This document shows positions 1-15,246 of a stretch of DNA of 64,000 nt, piece by piece; position 1 is the first letter of the stretch, and each line of letters opens with the position of its first letter. The notes beneath the pieces were generated by a model that was not told the origin of the DNA, searched no databases, and saw only the letters and a program-made list of their open reading frames with translations. Source of the DNA: Primulina eburnea. Lineage: Eukaryota > Streptophyta > Magnoliopsida > Lamiales > Gesneriaceae. The stretch lies in NCBI RefSeq assembly GCF_022965805.1, contig NC_133108.1:39874051-39938050 (forward strand), in the 5' to 3' direction. Position numbers and translations under genes: made by a program.

Positions 1-2260
1 TACCAGTTGTCTATTTGACGATACACAACTTGCATGAGGTGCTTCCTTAACATATTCCTCCACGGTTTCAAGAAACGATGGTGGAAACTATACACATTTT
101 GAGAAATAAACAAATTCATATCTCATAACAGAACAAGTTTTCTGGATTTTTTACTTCGGAATGACTGAAAAATACCTGTCTCAGTATGGGAAACTGAGAT
201 GTCCGAGTAAGAGCCAAAGTTTTGCAGAATTTGTAAAAATTTGATAGAAGTTCTGTCTAAACAAAACAAAAGATCAAGAATACAAAAATCGAAACAACAT
301 AAAGATCAGCACCATTGTGGAATATATGAAAAACTACACCAATTCTCGGGAAGTTACACTGACATGTTGTGCAGCTCTTCTGTAAATATTAAGAACTTGA
401 ATAGCCTCGTGCTTGGGCATTTTGAAAAACTGGAGAAAGAACAAAGTATTATTCATTTCGAACATAACAGAAAATGTAATACAAGATTATACCTTGGCAA
501 TAAGACTCGTGATCCCATCGCTGATAGTGCAGTACATTTTGAAGCTCTCTTTCAAAACCTGCATTGTTAATGATTCGGATGAAAATCTTTCTAACAGATT
601 CATAGGATAATGGAAAACGTTGAATGAATATACCAGGGCCACAGCATATTGAACGAGAAAATTGTGGCTCGCGGCTCCTTGAGGCTGCAAATTTACAACA
701 GATAAGATACTACTAATATCCGGGGAAAATTAATGCAGCAACTTCATAGATTATAAATGTGTATTGCAAATCGAAATATGTGCTTGGATTCTTTGACATT
801 TAACTAGAAAAAAAATAATTCCACCCCAGATTGAAATTTTTGAGCATTTATCCTGGACTGTCAAGATCCAGACTCCGCTCAATGATCATAACTATATCAA
901 ATTCATTCTCGTTTTACGGAAATAGTCATCCAAGATGATAGTATACAGACCATTCGTCGGCTTATACTCTTCTCACAATCATCTGTGGGGGGACAATGTT
1001 ATTACCTTAACTATCAGACATTACCTGGCAATCGACTGTCCGATGAAGAAGCTGTTGCACTGCAGGTAACTTCCTCAATAGTTCATCATCCTTCAATATA
1101 TGTACCTTACCACATGACTACCACAGTAAAAACCACTTCGTTTTTTTGCAAAATATGTTCCCATATACAAGGCTCGAGTAAAAATATACGAAAAACATGT
1201 CATTTAACTTGGATTCTGCAACAACTGATTTTGGTACCTCATCAGATTCTGTGTCATAATTAAATGTCCTAAAACATTCGAGCCTTTCCTCGAGAAAGAC
1301 TCCGTATGTTCGTATCCATCCCGAGCAATCCCAAGCTGCATTTGAATCATCCAAAGCACTATATAAACAGTAAGTAAAATTATTGAACCACTACTCAAGA
1401 AAATAATTATTTACCTAAAATACTTGAGTGATCCTTGAACTTGGAAACATGGAATAAATTTCTTCTCTCTGAGTACCGCAGTAATTCTTCTCTGAAGCTT
1501 GGATCTGCCTCTCTTAATGTCCTATGGAAAACAATCAAAGTCTTTATTGCAACCTGAAATTTACTCAGGTATTAGCACATAGCCGAATTAGCCCGCAGAA
1601 ATGAATGTCATGCTTGATCCTCTAATCGCATCATCTCAAGAAAAGTGCCTCAAAAGAACGAATTTCATCAGTTTCTTGAAAGATTTATGGTTTAAACAGC
1701 TAAATATTTGAAATGAAATAAGCCAAAGTTGCATCATTTTGATAAGAAAAATAAAAAATAATTCTCCCAAGAATTATAAGTTCTGGAATCTTTGGTTTCT
1801 CATTGATGGAAATAAATGAAACAAACAACCATCACGTACAATCCAATTACGCGTCTTTGACAATCTTCTCGAAAGTGCATAAATACAATAGGCAACGTCG
1901 GCTCTAGGACGCGATACCGATACTGCTACAAGTATTTCTGGAAGATAATTAAAGAACAATAAGAAAAGAAAATTGAATGATGGAACAATGAGGAAACAGA
2001 AAAAAAAATAGAAATTGCATTCATTACTTCTAATATGTCGTTCTTTCGGAGGACGTTCGTCATGATTCGTGGCCTTTATAATTGCAATATCCAGATCCTT
2101 ACAATAAAACCAAACAATATTAGCCAAATAATGAAACAAGTATAAATATAAATGTGTTTGGAATATAAATGAAGCATACCTTAAAGTCACTATTGATCCA
2201 TGCAAGACCAACGTTTGTGGAGTCTTTGAGAGCCCCATAAGCTTTGCGCAAGCTTTCCAT
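1..2260 (-). CDS. ANTH-domain clathrin-assembly protein (AP180/CALM family), 3' end off the window
   Basis: Eleven exons can be followed in frame with GT-AG junctions: 2180-2260, 2028-2097, 1840-1937, 1415-1553, 1190-1335, 1025-1090, 634-684, 493-558, 360-429, 176-252 and 1-87 (continuing off the edge). They give about 317 residues with no stop. The start [15 protein letters not shown] and the blocks [62 protein letters not shown] and VEEYVKEAP are typical of the plant ANTH family. The lipid-binding signature is present as [14 protein letters not shown] (about residues 35-48). Family members bind PtdIns(4,5)P2 and clathrin and act as endocytic adaptors at the plasma membrane. The closest remembered relatives are Arabidopsis At5g57200 and At4g25940. 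The protein is more diverged than usual, for example in the 1190-1335 exon before LPAVQQ, whose 3' boundary is the least certain. The clathrin-binding C-terminal half lies outside the window. Confidence 0.88.
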
Positions 2261-3289
2261 TTATAGAAAGGCAGAATCCATAGCCAAACAAATCTTGGAT
2301 AATGGAGAGAAGAAGAGAAGATTTAAAAGAAAGGGGTTGATTTGTTTTTCCTCTCTTGTTCTTTAAACTGTGTTTTTTCCAAAACAAAAACAAAATAAAA
2401 TAAATTTTATTTCTATGAATTTATAATTGTCCCTTAATTATGAGGATATGAGAAAAGATGTGAGATGAGTAAATTATTTGGTCATTTTTTAGTTTTTGGA
2501 TGTTATTATTGGCAATAACTGGAAAAATTCATTCTGTTATGGATAACTGGTTTTCATGCAAATTACAAATTTATGCATGGAGATTTATGGATCCTATCAG
2601 AATTTAACCAGAGAAATATGATTTTTAAAATATAAAAAATGTAAGAATAATTTTAGTTAATACTTGAGGTCTCGCCGAGTTACCGATGTTAATTTCTTTT
2701 TCAATGTTATTTTAAAAAAATATATATTCATCAAGCTTGATATGAGAAACACCACTACCTGAATGAAACAATTAAAATGCCATAAATTTGTTTATTTTCG
2801 CATTTATTTGATTTCATCGACTTATAAATTATATTTCATTTTACATTTTATACTGAAAAATGCTTTTTACTCGTTATATTTGTCATCTTATGATTTTAAT
2901 CCGCTATATAGTAAATTTGCAGTTTTAGTCATGTATGTTTAATTTTTTTGGCGATTTTGGTTGGAAAAATCTTTGCTCGTCAGAAATTCGGAATTTGATG
3001 ATTTGATGTCGGAGCTAGCCTATATGACATAAAAATTAATTAAAACTTTTTAAAAAGGTGGGAAAATTGTTCTCCATGATACAAAAATTATTCTACTTAT
3101 TTTATAAATTCGTATCTTCCAAATCATCAAATACTCTAAAATAATAAATTAAAAGCAAAAAAAAAAAAAAACATCAATCAATTGGCAAAAATAAGAAACA
3201 ATCTGTATTAGAAGGAACACCTACCCAAAAAAATGATTCTCGTCAAATATTTATGACTAATATCAAACACCAAAAGGCTTAAAAAATGT
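2261..3289. other. Upstream spacer of the ANTH gene
   Basis: AT-rich sequence that should hold the promoter and leader of the divergent-side ANTH gene. I see homopolymer runs and short AT repeats but no convincing coding exon or complete transposon. Confidence 0.5.
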
Positions 3290-3399
3290 TCATGGATTCG
3301 GGCAAGCTTCCAGTTGTTGGATACATTTAGAATCTTCAATGACTGAAGCTTCCCAATCGAATCGGGAACTTGATCACTAAACCTATTTGCAGCAAACAA
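3290..3399 (-). pseudogene. Leucine-rich-repeat gene fragment
   Basis: The minus strand reads FAANRFSDQVPDSIGKLQSL followed by KILNVSNN. This is one and a half plant-type extracellular LRR units (consensus N-x-F-S-G-x-I-P-x-S-I-G-x-L-x-x-L), as in receptor-like kinases and receptor-like proteins. The similarity stops on both sides and no kinase, signal peptide or further repeats are nearby. I interpret it as a captured or decayed fragment rather than a gene. Confidence 0.5.
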
Positions 3400-4205
3400 A
3401 AACTTGTATGAGACGATCTCACATAAGACCTTCTTTTTGCAGAAAGATCAATGGCATCAATGCTTCTTATTTATTGAATCCACAAATCCATTTTTGTGTA
3501 AAACTAAACTATTTAGAACTTAGGATTTGAAAAATGTCATTGGGGAAGTTGAAGAAGAGACTGCTCGTGAATCCTTGCCCGATTGTTTGATTTTTTTTTT
3601 TTAATTGACCTTTTGTTTTATTTATTATTTTAGATAATTTGATGATATGGAAGATATGAATTTTTAAAATAAATAGATGAAATAATTTTTGTGCGGATAA
3701 CTAATCCATCATTTTATGTCGTATAGTCAAATTTCGATATCAAATCATCAAATTCCGTGAGGAAGGGCTTTTCTTGTCAAAATCGAACCAAAATTGCCAA
3801 AAAAATTAAACATACAGGATTGAGACTGCAACTAAAATTACAAGATGACGAACCTAAAGAATTAAAAAAAAAGAATAATTTTCTCATATTTTATATTATA
3901 TATACCGTGTGCCTTCCAAATATAAAATCGATCGCATAATATTGCACACAAAAATATGACCAAGATTGAACTTTTGTTTACAACAAACCATTCTCTCAAG
4001 TTGTATTTGGACAGAGGGTTTGGATTTGAAACAGAATTTGAAAAAAGAACTAATGGACTTGATATGTATGTCTGTACACACACACACACACTCTTGGAGC
4101 AAATTTAAAACACCAAAATTCCAATAGATACCTTTATCAAGAACTCAAAATGGCCAATTTGAGCTAAAAACCAACAAATAAATGCGTTCAAATTAAGATT
4201 TATTC
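3400..4205. other. Spacer without recognisable gene
   Basis: AT-rich sequence. It opens with a short piece similar to the GTGAGAC MITE described elsewhere (ATGAGACGATCTCACATAAG near 3409) and has a short CA microsatellite near 4077-4091. Nothing coding could be supported. Confidence 0.4.
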
Positions 4206-4601
4206 TTACCATGATCTCAACATCCAGACCCCTGAACGGTCTTTTGAACTTTTACTCTTCGAATAATCCATTTTACGGGTTTTTGCAGCCAACCGGGTTC
4301 TCAACTGCAGATCATGTAATATTCATAAATAACAGTCATAGTTTAAATATGTGTACAATAGCTCAAGCAAAAAACAGACAGAACGAACACACAAGTAAAG
4401 AACATATACCATCCCAGATGCAGCAGCAAATCCAATTGATCGATCGGACCAGTAGACTAACACCTTAGTTATTTCATTTCACCAGCTAGAACTTGTGAAG
4501 TGGCGGGATGACTAAAAATCGAAAGGTAACTAACTCCAAATGGAAATTTCCACCTAGTGGCACTAAAATAAGAGTAATCTTCACTCGTGAAGATATATTG
4601 A

Positions 4602-4646
<45 letters not shown>

Positions 4647-6317
4647 AATTCAAGAAATGATGTTATATTGAATCCACAGAAAGAAGATGCCACAAGACCA
4701 TTGTTTTCATAGTTAATAATATTCACAGTAAAAACAAAGATATCTACCTCGACCCCATCAATATTTCAGAGAAGAAAGCGGGAATAAATAAGGATATTTC
4801 GGGAGCGAAAATAACAAGAACGAAAAGTAAATCCTCGAGGATTCAAATAGAGTACCTTTTCCATGTACTTCAATTGCTTCATAACTTCTTCCGTTTCTAG
4901 CTCCTAAATCAGCAAGGGTGTTTGAGTTATTGTAAGTTGTTTAAAAATATGTAGTTTAAGAACAACTTTACATCTGCTATCTTTACATTACAGACAGTTT
5001 TTACTTCATCAAATCAAATCCAAATTCCATGGAAAACATCTATAATCAGGTCTGGGGAAATTGAGTAGGAAATTCACAAATAAGTAAATACGTCATGGAA
5101 TACAATAATATTCATGCACAGCTTAAACTTCACAAGAATCCATAGATTTTGTAACATTTTAACACTAGAATTCAGACAAGAAAGGATTAAATAATTAGGG
5201 AACATCATGGCCTTTCTGATACAATCACAGTAAGAGAAATTGGCATACCTGGGGTACCACACAATCTGAATGAGTAGGGTCCCAATTAACACTATCAAAG
5301 CATCCCCAGCCATCAGTTTGAACTTCAAAAAGAATCGCTCTGCGACATGTTTGATTTAACTTTTAAGAATGTGTATGTGCTGAGTCACATTCCAGAACCA
5401 GTGAATCAAAAAAATGTACATGATATGTTGATAAATGGTAAAGTGTTTTGCATTGAATATTAAAACTGGTGCAGAACTAATTTTTTTGATTAAAACTGGT
5501 GATGAATAAATATTTGCTCTTCAAATTTTGCTCTTCACAATTTTTTACCACTAAATGGTAAAGTGTTTTGCATTGAATATTAAAACTGTTAATGAATAAA
5601 TATTTGCTCTTCACAATTTTTGAAGGCTTTGGGGATTTGTTTTCCTAGGAAAAGGGAGGGGAAGAGGGAAAAGTATAATTTGCCACGTACAAAGCATAAA
5701 TATATTCCAACACAGACTCGAGAATTTGTAGTTTGGTGAAACACAAATTCTCCCAAAAGGCCTTTGTCATGACATTTGTTTAGCTCTGCATATAAAAATA
5801 TTATTACCATGAATAGTTTTATTTTATATTTACATTAATAAATTAAATTTCCTTAAATTTTATAACATGGGTTGATTGTTCTAAAAAAAATTAAATTTGA
5901 TAATAATAATTATATTAGTAATGTAATTCGTTTTTATCATGTTGTCAATTAACTTTTATTTCAAATTTTATTATTTTTCGTCCGAGTGCTAACATAATTC
6001 TAGAAATGTTGAAATACGTGACGTCACACATGTCTCATGTGATGTCACATCTACACTTGATGAAAACGAACGCTAATTAAATAAAAATGCATATCACTGG
6101 ACCAAGATTATTAATTCCCCGTAATTAAATATTGTTTTATTCATGTTTAACATAATAAAAAATTGAAAGGATAAGATTTTAACATCAAACATAATATACC
6201 AACAGAAACAAACATCTTTTAATGTCATTCAATTTCGAACAGTAGGTTACCTCGGAAAAAGGATAACAAGGCTTCCATTTCAGATTCATCCACATTAAGA
6301 GAAATTCGTGTGACCAA
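4206..6317 (-). CDS. Unidentified multi-exon gene (partial model)
   Basis: I do not recognise this protein. Five exon-like blocks lie in order on the minus strand, each flanked by plausible splice sites. They are 6251-6317 (LVTRISLNVDESEMEALLSF..), 5249 to about 5337 (..FEVQTDGWGCFDSVNWDPTH..), 4856-4903 (ELETEEVMKQLKYMEK), 4410-4463 (VLVYWSDRSIGFAAASGM) and 4206-4304, which starts LRTRLAAKTRKMDYSKSKSS and ends with a TAA stop. The last two, and the 5249/4903 junction, are in compatible phase 0. If the 5' part of the 5249 block begins at 5337 it is also compatible with the phase of 6251-6317. Further exons are likely between these; 5640-5780 contains another open block. The start codon was not settled; an ATG at about 6738 is one candidate. 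The composition looks protein-like, but the model needs transcript support. Confidence 0.4.
5434..5620. repeat. Imperfect tandem duplication
   Basis: A segment beginning taaatggtaaagtgttttgc and ending ..atatttgctcttcacaattt occurs twice, near 5434-5543 and 5553-5620. The first copy carries an extra short insertion with its own repeat of taaaactggtg. It lies between two exon-like blocks of the unidentified gene, so probably in an intron. Confidence 0.7.
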
Positions 6318-7098
6318 CTAATAGTATGGTAGAGAGTGAGCAGCTGAGGGTTTACTACATTTATGAGTGAGTTTTATGGACATTGCTAGGTTAGCAGATT
6401 GGCCAAGATCAGTTCACTCAAGAATGTAATAGCAATTAGTTTCCAAGTTTCTTGCAATCTCAAAGAACATGGTTTTTTGCAGCTTCTACAAATTATCCGT
6501 TTGATCACGAAAGAGAAAATAAATAATGATTGAAAACTGTCTCACTATGTCGAAAAAACCAGAATCAAATCGAACTCAATTGGATTATCAATGCAATCAA
6601 GAATTCCAATTCTGGTTCTTCACTCCCTCAAACTAGTGACAAGTTCTGTCAAAATGCATCAACTGAACCTTAATTTGGTTCTTTAGAGCCGAATCAATTT
6701 TTCTCAATCGAAGTACCTGGCAGGGTCAGTGACATGGTTAGGTGTGAAGAAGCAAATGTAATTTCGTACAATCATTTTCAAAGAGAAGATGGAAGAGAAC
6801 ATTTCAAAAACCAAATAGAGAGCATGTCTGAGATATGAGATGTGAATGGAAGACCGTACGTATGACATGGTACCAAGTAATTTAGATAGAAGGTTAGCAT
6901 GACTTATTTTCGCCTAGGTTCTTCTATAACAGTAATTCATGTATAGAGGACAGAGAGCATCAAATGATGAATCATCCTTAAGAGAGGGTATTATAGCAAA
7001 ATAAAACAGATAGGAAATAACGACGTAATGACAAGATTGCAGAAGCATGTACCTCTTTCAGTAGCAGACAAGACCAAACTTGATGTAGAGTATAAGTT
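6318..7098. other. Intergenic: 5' side of the unidentified gene and 3' UTR side of TAD2
   Basis: No clear exon with both splice sites. A short open stretch ending at a GTACTT donor near 6716-6750 could be the first exon of the gene below it. The 3' untranslated region of TAD2 should lie just below 7099. Confidence 0.35.
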
Positions 7099-10277
<3,179 letters not shown>

Positions 10278-10383
10278 CTGTATTTTGTTAAAAAAAATAA
10301 GAAAGACATAAGTAGAGCATCAAAAGCTCACACTCCATAGCAGGGACCGGATCCACAGATTAGAGTTCGGGGACTTGAACTTA

Positions 10384-10661
10384 GAGTGAGTTTGGATTCA
10401 GAAGTTATAACTTAAAAACACTTAAATAACTCCAGCTTTTTAAAGTGCTTTTATTAAAAAAAAAAGATAAGCGAATTTGAAGTTTGGATAAATGTTAAAA
10501 GGTGTTTTTGTTTTAAATTTTAAAAAGAATTAGAAGAAAAAGCCAAAAAGCCATAAATTTCAGCTTCTCAATGGCTTTTGTAACCAAACACGACATTTTT
10601 TAAGAAAATAGTTTTTAAAAAAGTGCTTTTAACACATGAACTTCTTTAACCAAATGGGCTC
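10384..10661. mobile_element. Tourist-like MITE with TTA target duplication
   Basis: A 278-bp element with ends GAGTGAGTTTGG..CAGAAGTT and, on the other side, the reverse complement of GAGCCCATTTGGTTAAAGAA. It is flanked by TTA at 10381-10383 and 10662-10664 (..gggctc|TTA|ata). It has no coding capacity. End sequence and TTA duplication fit PIF/Harbinger-derived Tourist MITEs. It lies just upstream of the TAD2 start codon. Confidence 0.65.
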
Positions 10662-13376
10662 TTAATATAATAAGTTATACATATTACCAAAAAAGACAAA
10701 TTATACTGTCAACGAGTTGTGCCCTGCGTCCAAAGGAAGAAAATTAATAGTGGAATTCGATTATCATTTTTAAGAACAATACCAAATTCCAATATATTTA
10801 ACCATTTAAACCATTGAAAGCAGTTCAAAACATATGGAAACTAATATTCTTTCCATCCAAAAAAGGTACCATTAATCTACAACAACTTAAGTATTGACTA
10901 TTGTCATGGCATGTTTAGGCCTAGGCCTTAGTTAAAGGCTCCAGGCTGCCAATATTTTGGGGTTTTGGGGTTACAAAACACTTCCACTTTTTTGCTAATA
11001 CCAGTGACATGCACCCTCTAATATCTGGTTTTATAATATACTTTAACAGAGAAAAAAAATTAGAACTCGATTTCCAGAAGGTAAATAGCATCAGAAATCA
11101 TAGCACAGATGGGGATATTTCTGTACTCAAATTAATTCTGTGAAACAAATGATTTGTACACACCCTAATTTAATTGAAATGGAAGTATAAATACAGAGGA
11201 TTCAAGTAATACGATGGGATCGGATCAATCTAATCTAATCTAAAATGAAAAAATCAAGAATCGAATCAATAATTCTTTGCTGTTTTCCTTTAATAGTATT
11301 CCCTGCTAAAGTACTATTTTTTTAAATCAAAACTCCCAAAGAACAAGAAAAGAAGAACAAGAGAAGACCAACTCAACTCATTGCAAATTTTACAAATTCC
11401 AAAATAATCCTCGAAAGGGTTCTCATTGTAAACCTGATTATTACCTTCTCTACTTCAGATAAATTTTAAGGTTCGGTGCGTGCCCCTCTCTCTCTCTCTC
11501 CCTTATTGAAGACGCCGCGCTGAGAACCTGAAAAGGCCAAGTGATGGGATGAGAATTAAGGAGGTGTAAAGGTGGACTGGGCTGAAGCCTAAAAGGGTTA
11601 GGCTTTGGGTGTGCTAATAATAATAATAATAGTATATTATAGTAATAATAATAAACATTTAAATGGGTAAAAATTTATTTTTTGGGGGCTGCGCCACAGC
11701 CCTTGGAAAGATCCGTCCCTGCTCCAGAGTTTGAATCTTGTTTCAAAATCGAACTTCTCAGAGGCATTTTCACAAACATATAAAGGGTACGCACCATTGT
11801 GTCACTATATGTGCATTGGTTATGGTTAACAGAGAGATGAATCTATCACTGTAATGCAGGCATGCTTGAATAAAATTTAATAGTCACGCTTAAAATCAAA
11901 CTAGAAATACTTCGAAATTGAAAACGTAAACAACTAGAAAAAGAATTCCATAATTCTTGGCATATAATCAAATTAGAAATACTTTTAAAAAAATCAAACT
12001 ACACAAAAGATAAAAGTTTACCCACTCGAACAAGAAAGGAGAACACCCACTTCTCCGCCTTCCCCAGAATTTTTTCGTTCCTTTTGTGTGAGCATCAAAT
12101 TGTGGTGGGCCTTTTCTTTTGAATTGGGATCCAAAATTGGCTGCTATTATGCTCGATAAATTTATTAAATGCTTTTTTTAAAATATTAAAGTAAGTTTAC
12201 TATTTTATTAACGAGATTGTTAGGCTCGCGAACCTCACAATCCATTGTTGGGAATAAAATGGTAAACACATTATATGTTAGGCTCGCAAACCTGGAAAAT
12301 TATTGTTGGATGTGGGAAAATGCGACTGAAATTTATGGAGTTCAAATGCCAAAAGAATTCATCTAATAGAGTTCCAATTCCATATAAAATGGCATAAAAT
12401 ATAGCTGTACGAACTCAGAAATTTATGTTGGTCCAAAATATCCAACTTCCAAGCTAAAGCATCAACTTGGTCCAAAATACTCATAAATGGCATAAAAGAT
12501 AGCCGTATGAACACAGAAACTTAGTCCCGAATACCCAACACCAAGTCCCAACAAAAGATATTCGCAAAACTACATAAAGAAAACACCAATGATCGCTGCA
12601 CATGGATCCATGTATTTTGTTGGAATTCTGACTCAAAGGGAAGAGCTTATCATTGTATAGCATCACATCTACCAATTTTTTTCAAATTAAGAAATCCAAA
12701 TGCTCGAACAGACATACAAATTATTAAAACAGAAATTCAAAATCTTTCTGAAATCCAAATGAAAACAAAGGGAGGCATGAATTGTGGCAGTGAAAGAATC
12801 GACCTTCAACCGAGAATTACCTTGTGCTTGTAGAGTGAGAGAAGACAGCTGAAGTCTGTAGAATAACGGATTTAGTGCTTGCAACTCAAGCCTGTAGAAT
12901 TCTCGAGAGTGCTTGTGCAGTTGTGAGTTGTGACTTGTTCTTGTTTCTTGCAGCCTGTAGACGAGAAGAGCAGAAACGTAAGACTGAGGGAAAAGTGAAG
13001 ACAATAGAATTAGGGATTTAGTTTTTATTCATTAATTTAAAATATAAAATATTATATATAAATAAAAAAATTACTTCAACTAATGCTCTCCTCCGGATAC
13101 CCAACTTGTTCACCTACAGAACGAAAACAAACCTAAAACAAATCAAAACTTCAACTGCAAAACAAAAATCAGATTCAAGATTTTATCATCCCTCTCCGTT
13201 GTCCAGAGTATTCGGCGTTCTAAAAAATTGTCCCTGCACCGTACACTTTTAGTTATTCCTACCAAAAGTGACATGTAATGCAAAAGAAAAGAACTATCAT
13301 ATATTAACTAAAATAACAGAAGCCAAGTTCAAGTGCTCAGCTCCCTTTAAATAAATGACTAAATGAACTTACGTAC
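10662..13376. other. Spacer upstream of TAD2 and below the CIA2 remnant
   Basis: Mostly non-coding. A CT microsatellite (about 11486-11502) next to GC-richer sequence at 11460-11530 could mark a transcribed leader for TAD2. At 12823-13004 the minus strand shows a GT-flanked open segment that could be a leader exon. No CCT-domain coding sequence, which the CIA2 remnant lacks, was found here. 11620-11650 is an AAT microsatellite. Confidence 0.4.
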
Positions 13377-14365
13377 TTGGACATCATCTCCGGGAGTATT
13401 GGAGACGGGAGAATCACCGGAATACGGCGAATCTTTATCGGACCAAGCGTCCAACACGCTGTCGTAGTTCAGTTTCAAGAATACCCGTTCATTTGGCTGA
13501 GGAATTGACTCCTCCCGAGCTGTTTTACAAGTAAAATTTTCTTGGTTTGGCATGATATTTGAGGCTGCGTCCTCCTTGGATGATTCTATATTCTTGATTT
13601 CCACCTTTTTCTTCTTTTCTATCCAATTTTCTCCCATTTTCGGATTGACATCAAGAACATTTACACTAGGAAATCTCCACCAATCATCATCTTCGTCAAC
13701 ATTTCTCATTGCTCTCGATTCCCTTCTCAACCCAAATCCATAATAAACTCCCAGACCAATAGGATAACCATAGCAAAATGTCTCCATTGGCGAAATTTTG
13801 TCATGATTTGTATCGGTAGCTGATTCCTTATTCATTTTCAAGTTTCCCATTATACTATCAATCCCTTCTTCAATCTCCCCATCCAAAATTGAATCATCGC
13901 AGATTTCTAGGGAACTCCTCTCAGAATCAATCTCTCCCGGACTTTGGCATGACTTTCCAGCACTCTTAGGCAGAATAAGGAACCGAGGTCTTTCGAAAAT
14001 TGGTAGCAAGAATCCTGAGATATCGATCACTTGGAAAGGCCGCATAAGAATCTCCGATGGTTCTAAAAAGAAATGATTCTTTATTTCAAACGATGATTTT
14101 GTGAGTTTGCAAGGATTTTTTAGGTGTTTGCTGGGGAAAATTTTGGAGAAGCTGTGGAAAGAATGGACGCTGCTTCGTAGCAAGTTTGGTTAGGCCTTTT
14201 TCTTGGGGTTCTTGGCTTTCTTGTTGAGATTGCAAGCGGGGAATTGGTGGATTCTGAGAGACTTGAAGATGGAGAAGATTATTTTGAAATCCAAGAAGTT
14301 GGGGATTTTATTATTTCAAGGTCTAATCTGTAGGCTCTGCCAACTCCGCTTAAACAAGAAGACAT
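13377..14365 (-). pseudogene. CIA2: CIA2-like (CHLOROPLAST IMPORT APPARATUS 2) CCT-family gene, decayed
   Basis: Family relationship rests on several blocks: start MSSCLSGVGRAYRLDLEIIK (14365), then SLSESTNSPLAISTRKPRTP and RKRPNQT, then SILDGEIEEGIDSIMG, then FLKLNYDSVLDAWSDKDSPY. CIA2 and its paralogue CIL are nuclear transcription regulators that raise expression of chloroplast protein-import and ribosome genes. Three lesions are visible. Codon 29 is TAA (14279-14281). A frameshift at the AAAATTTT run near 14137-14144 puts RKPRTPRKRPNQT and the rest in different frames. After a good donor (CAA|GTACGT, exon end 13377) no exon with the DNA-binding CCT motif (expected ..REASVLRYKEKRRTRLFSKK..-like) follows; only a short open piece near 13075-13113 is there. 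The 3' two thirds is otherwise an open frame of about 270 codons, so decay seems recent. Assembly error could explain the first two lesions but not the missing CCT exon. Confidence 0.8.
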
Positions 14366-15246
14366 TTCAAGCAAACTAAAACAAAAAGCAGGACAAAGTT
14401 GGTGAATAACCCAATTCAAGAACTGGAATTTTTGTGGTTTATGGATTGAGGCCAGCTAAAACAGAGGACTTCAGATACGGGATTTTCAATTTTGGTCAGA
14501 AATTTTGGGCCTAGAAGAGTTTGAAGAGATGAAATATGTCTTGGGAAGGGGGAAAATCCAAGAACCTTAACCCTGGAGAGTACTTTATTCAGTATATGAA
14601 CCAAACCAAATAGAAAGGGTTTTTTAGATGAAAAAAGCGGAAAAAGCCAAAAACTTTAGCAATATATTATGCTATATTGCTATGAGAAACGATCAAGAAC
14701 CCTTCAAAAACCCAGAAAGGAGGACAAAAAAATGAGGAAAAAGAATCAGCGTTCAGACACCAGAAAGCTAAATAAAAAACCACTTTTGAAATCGTCGAAT
14801 CATCAAAGGTATTGTCTTTCTCGTATAAAAATCCTCCAAACAAATATCCCAGAAAAGATACAGTCTCTCTGGGCAAAAAACTAGTGACAAGAATCAAAGT
14901 ACGTTCAATCTATATTTGAAATATCAACGACTCAACACAAAAAAAAAAAAAAAAATCCCAGGTCCCAAAGTTATATATCTCTTGGAAAACGTAATATCTA
15001 AATATATATATATATATATATTAACATAAAAAAAAGAAAGAACGGAGACAGTATGTATGCTTACAGTAGTAAGTATTCACGGGAGAGGAGTGAAGGGCTA
15101 GGATGATACGCAGCCGATTACTATTGCACACACAGACACATGAGTTTCATTTCAAATTCATCCCTCCAACTCAAATCTTCCTATGCAAGTGATGTTCAAA
15201 AATGTCATTTCCACCAAATTTTCAACGAAATAACACATTTTTGGGA
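14366..15246. other. Former promoter region of the CIA2-like gene
   Basis: AT-rich with a short TA microsatellite at 15003-15021 and an A-run at 14939-14955. Several open frames are short and match nothing I know. Confidence 0.35.

Noticed and set aside
12687..13004. Open frame of 105 codons on the minus strand
   Set aside because: Low-information sequence with repeated ctacaggct phrases; at most an untranslated leader exon of TAD2. I could not support a protein.
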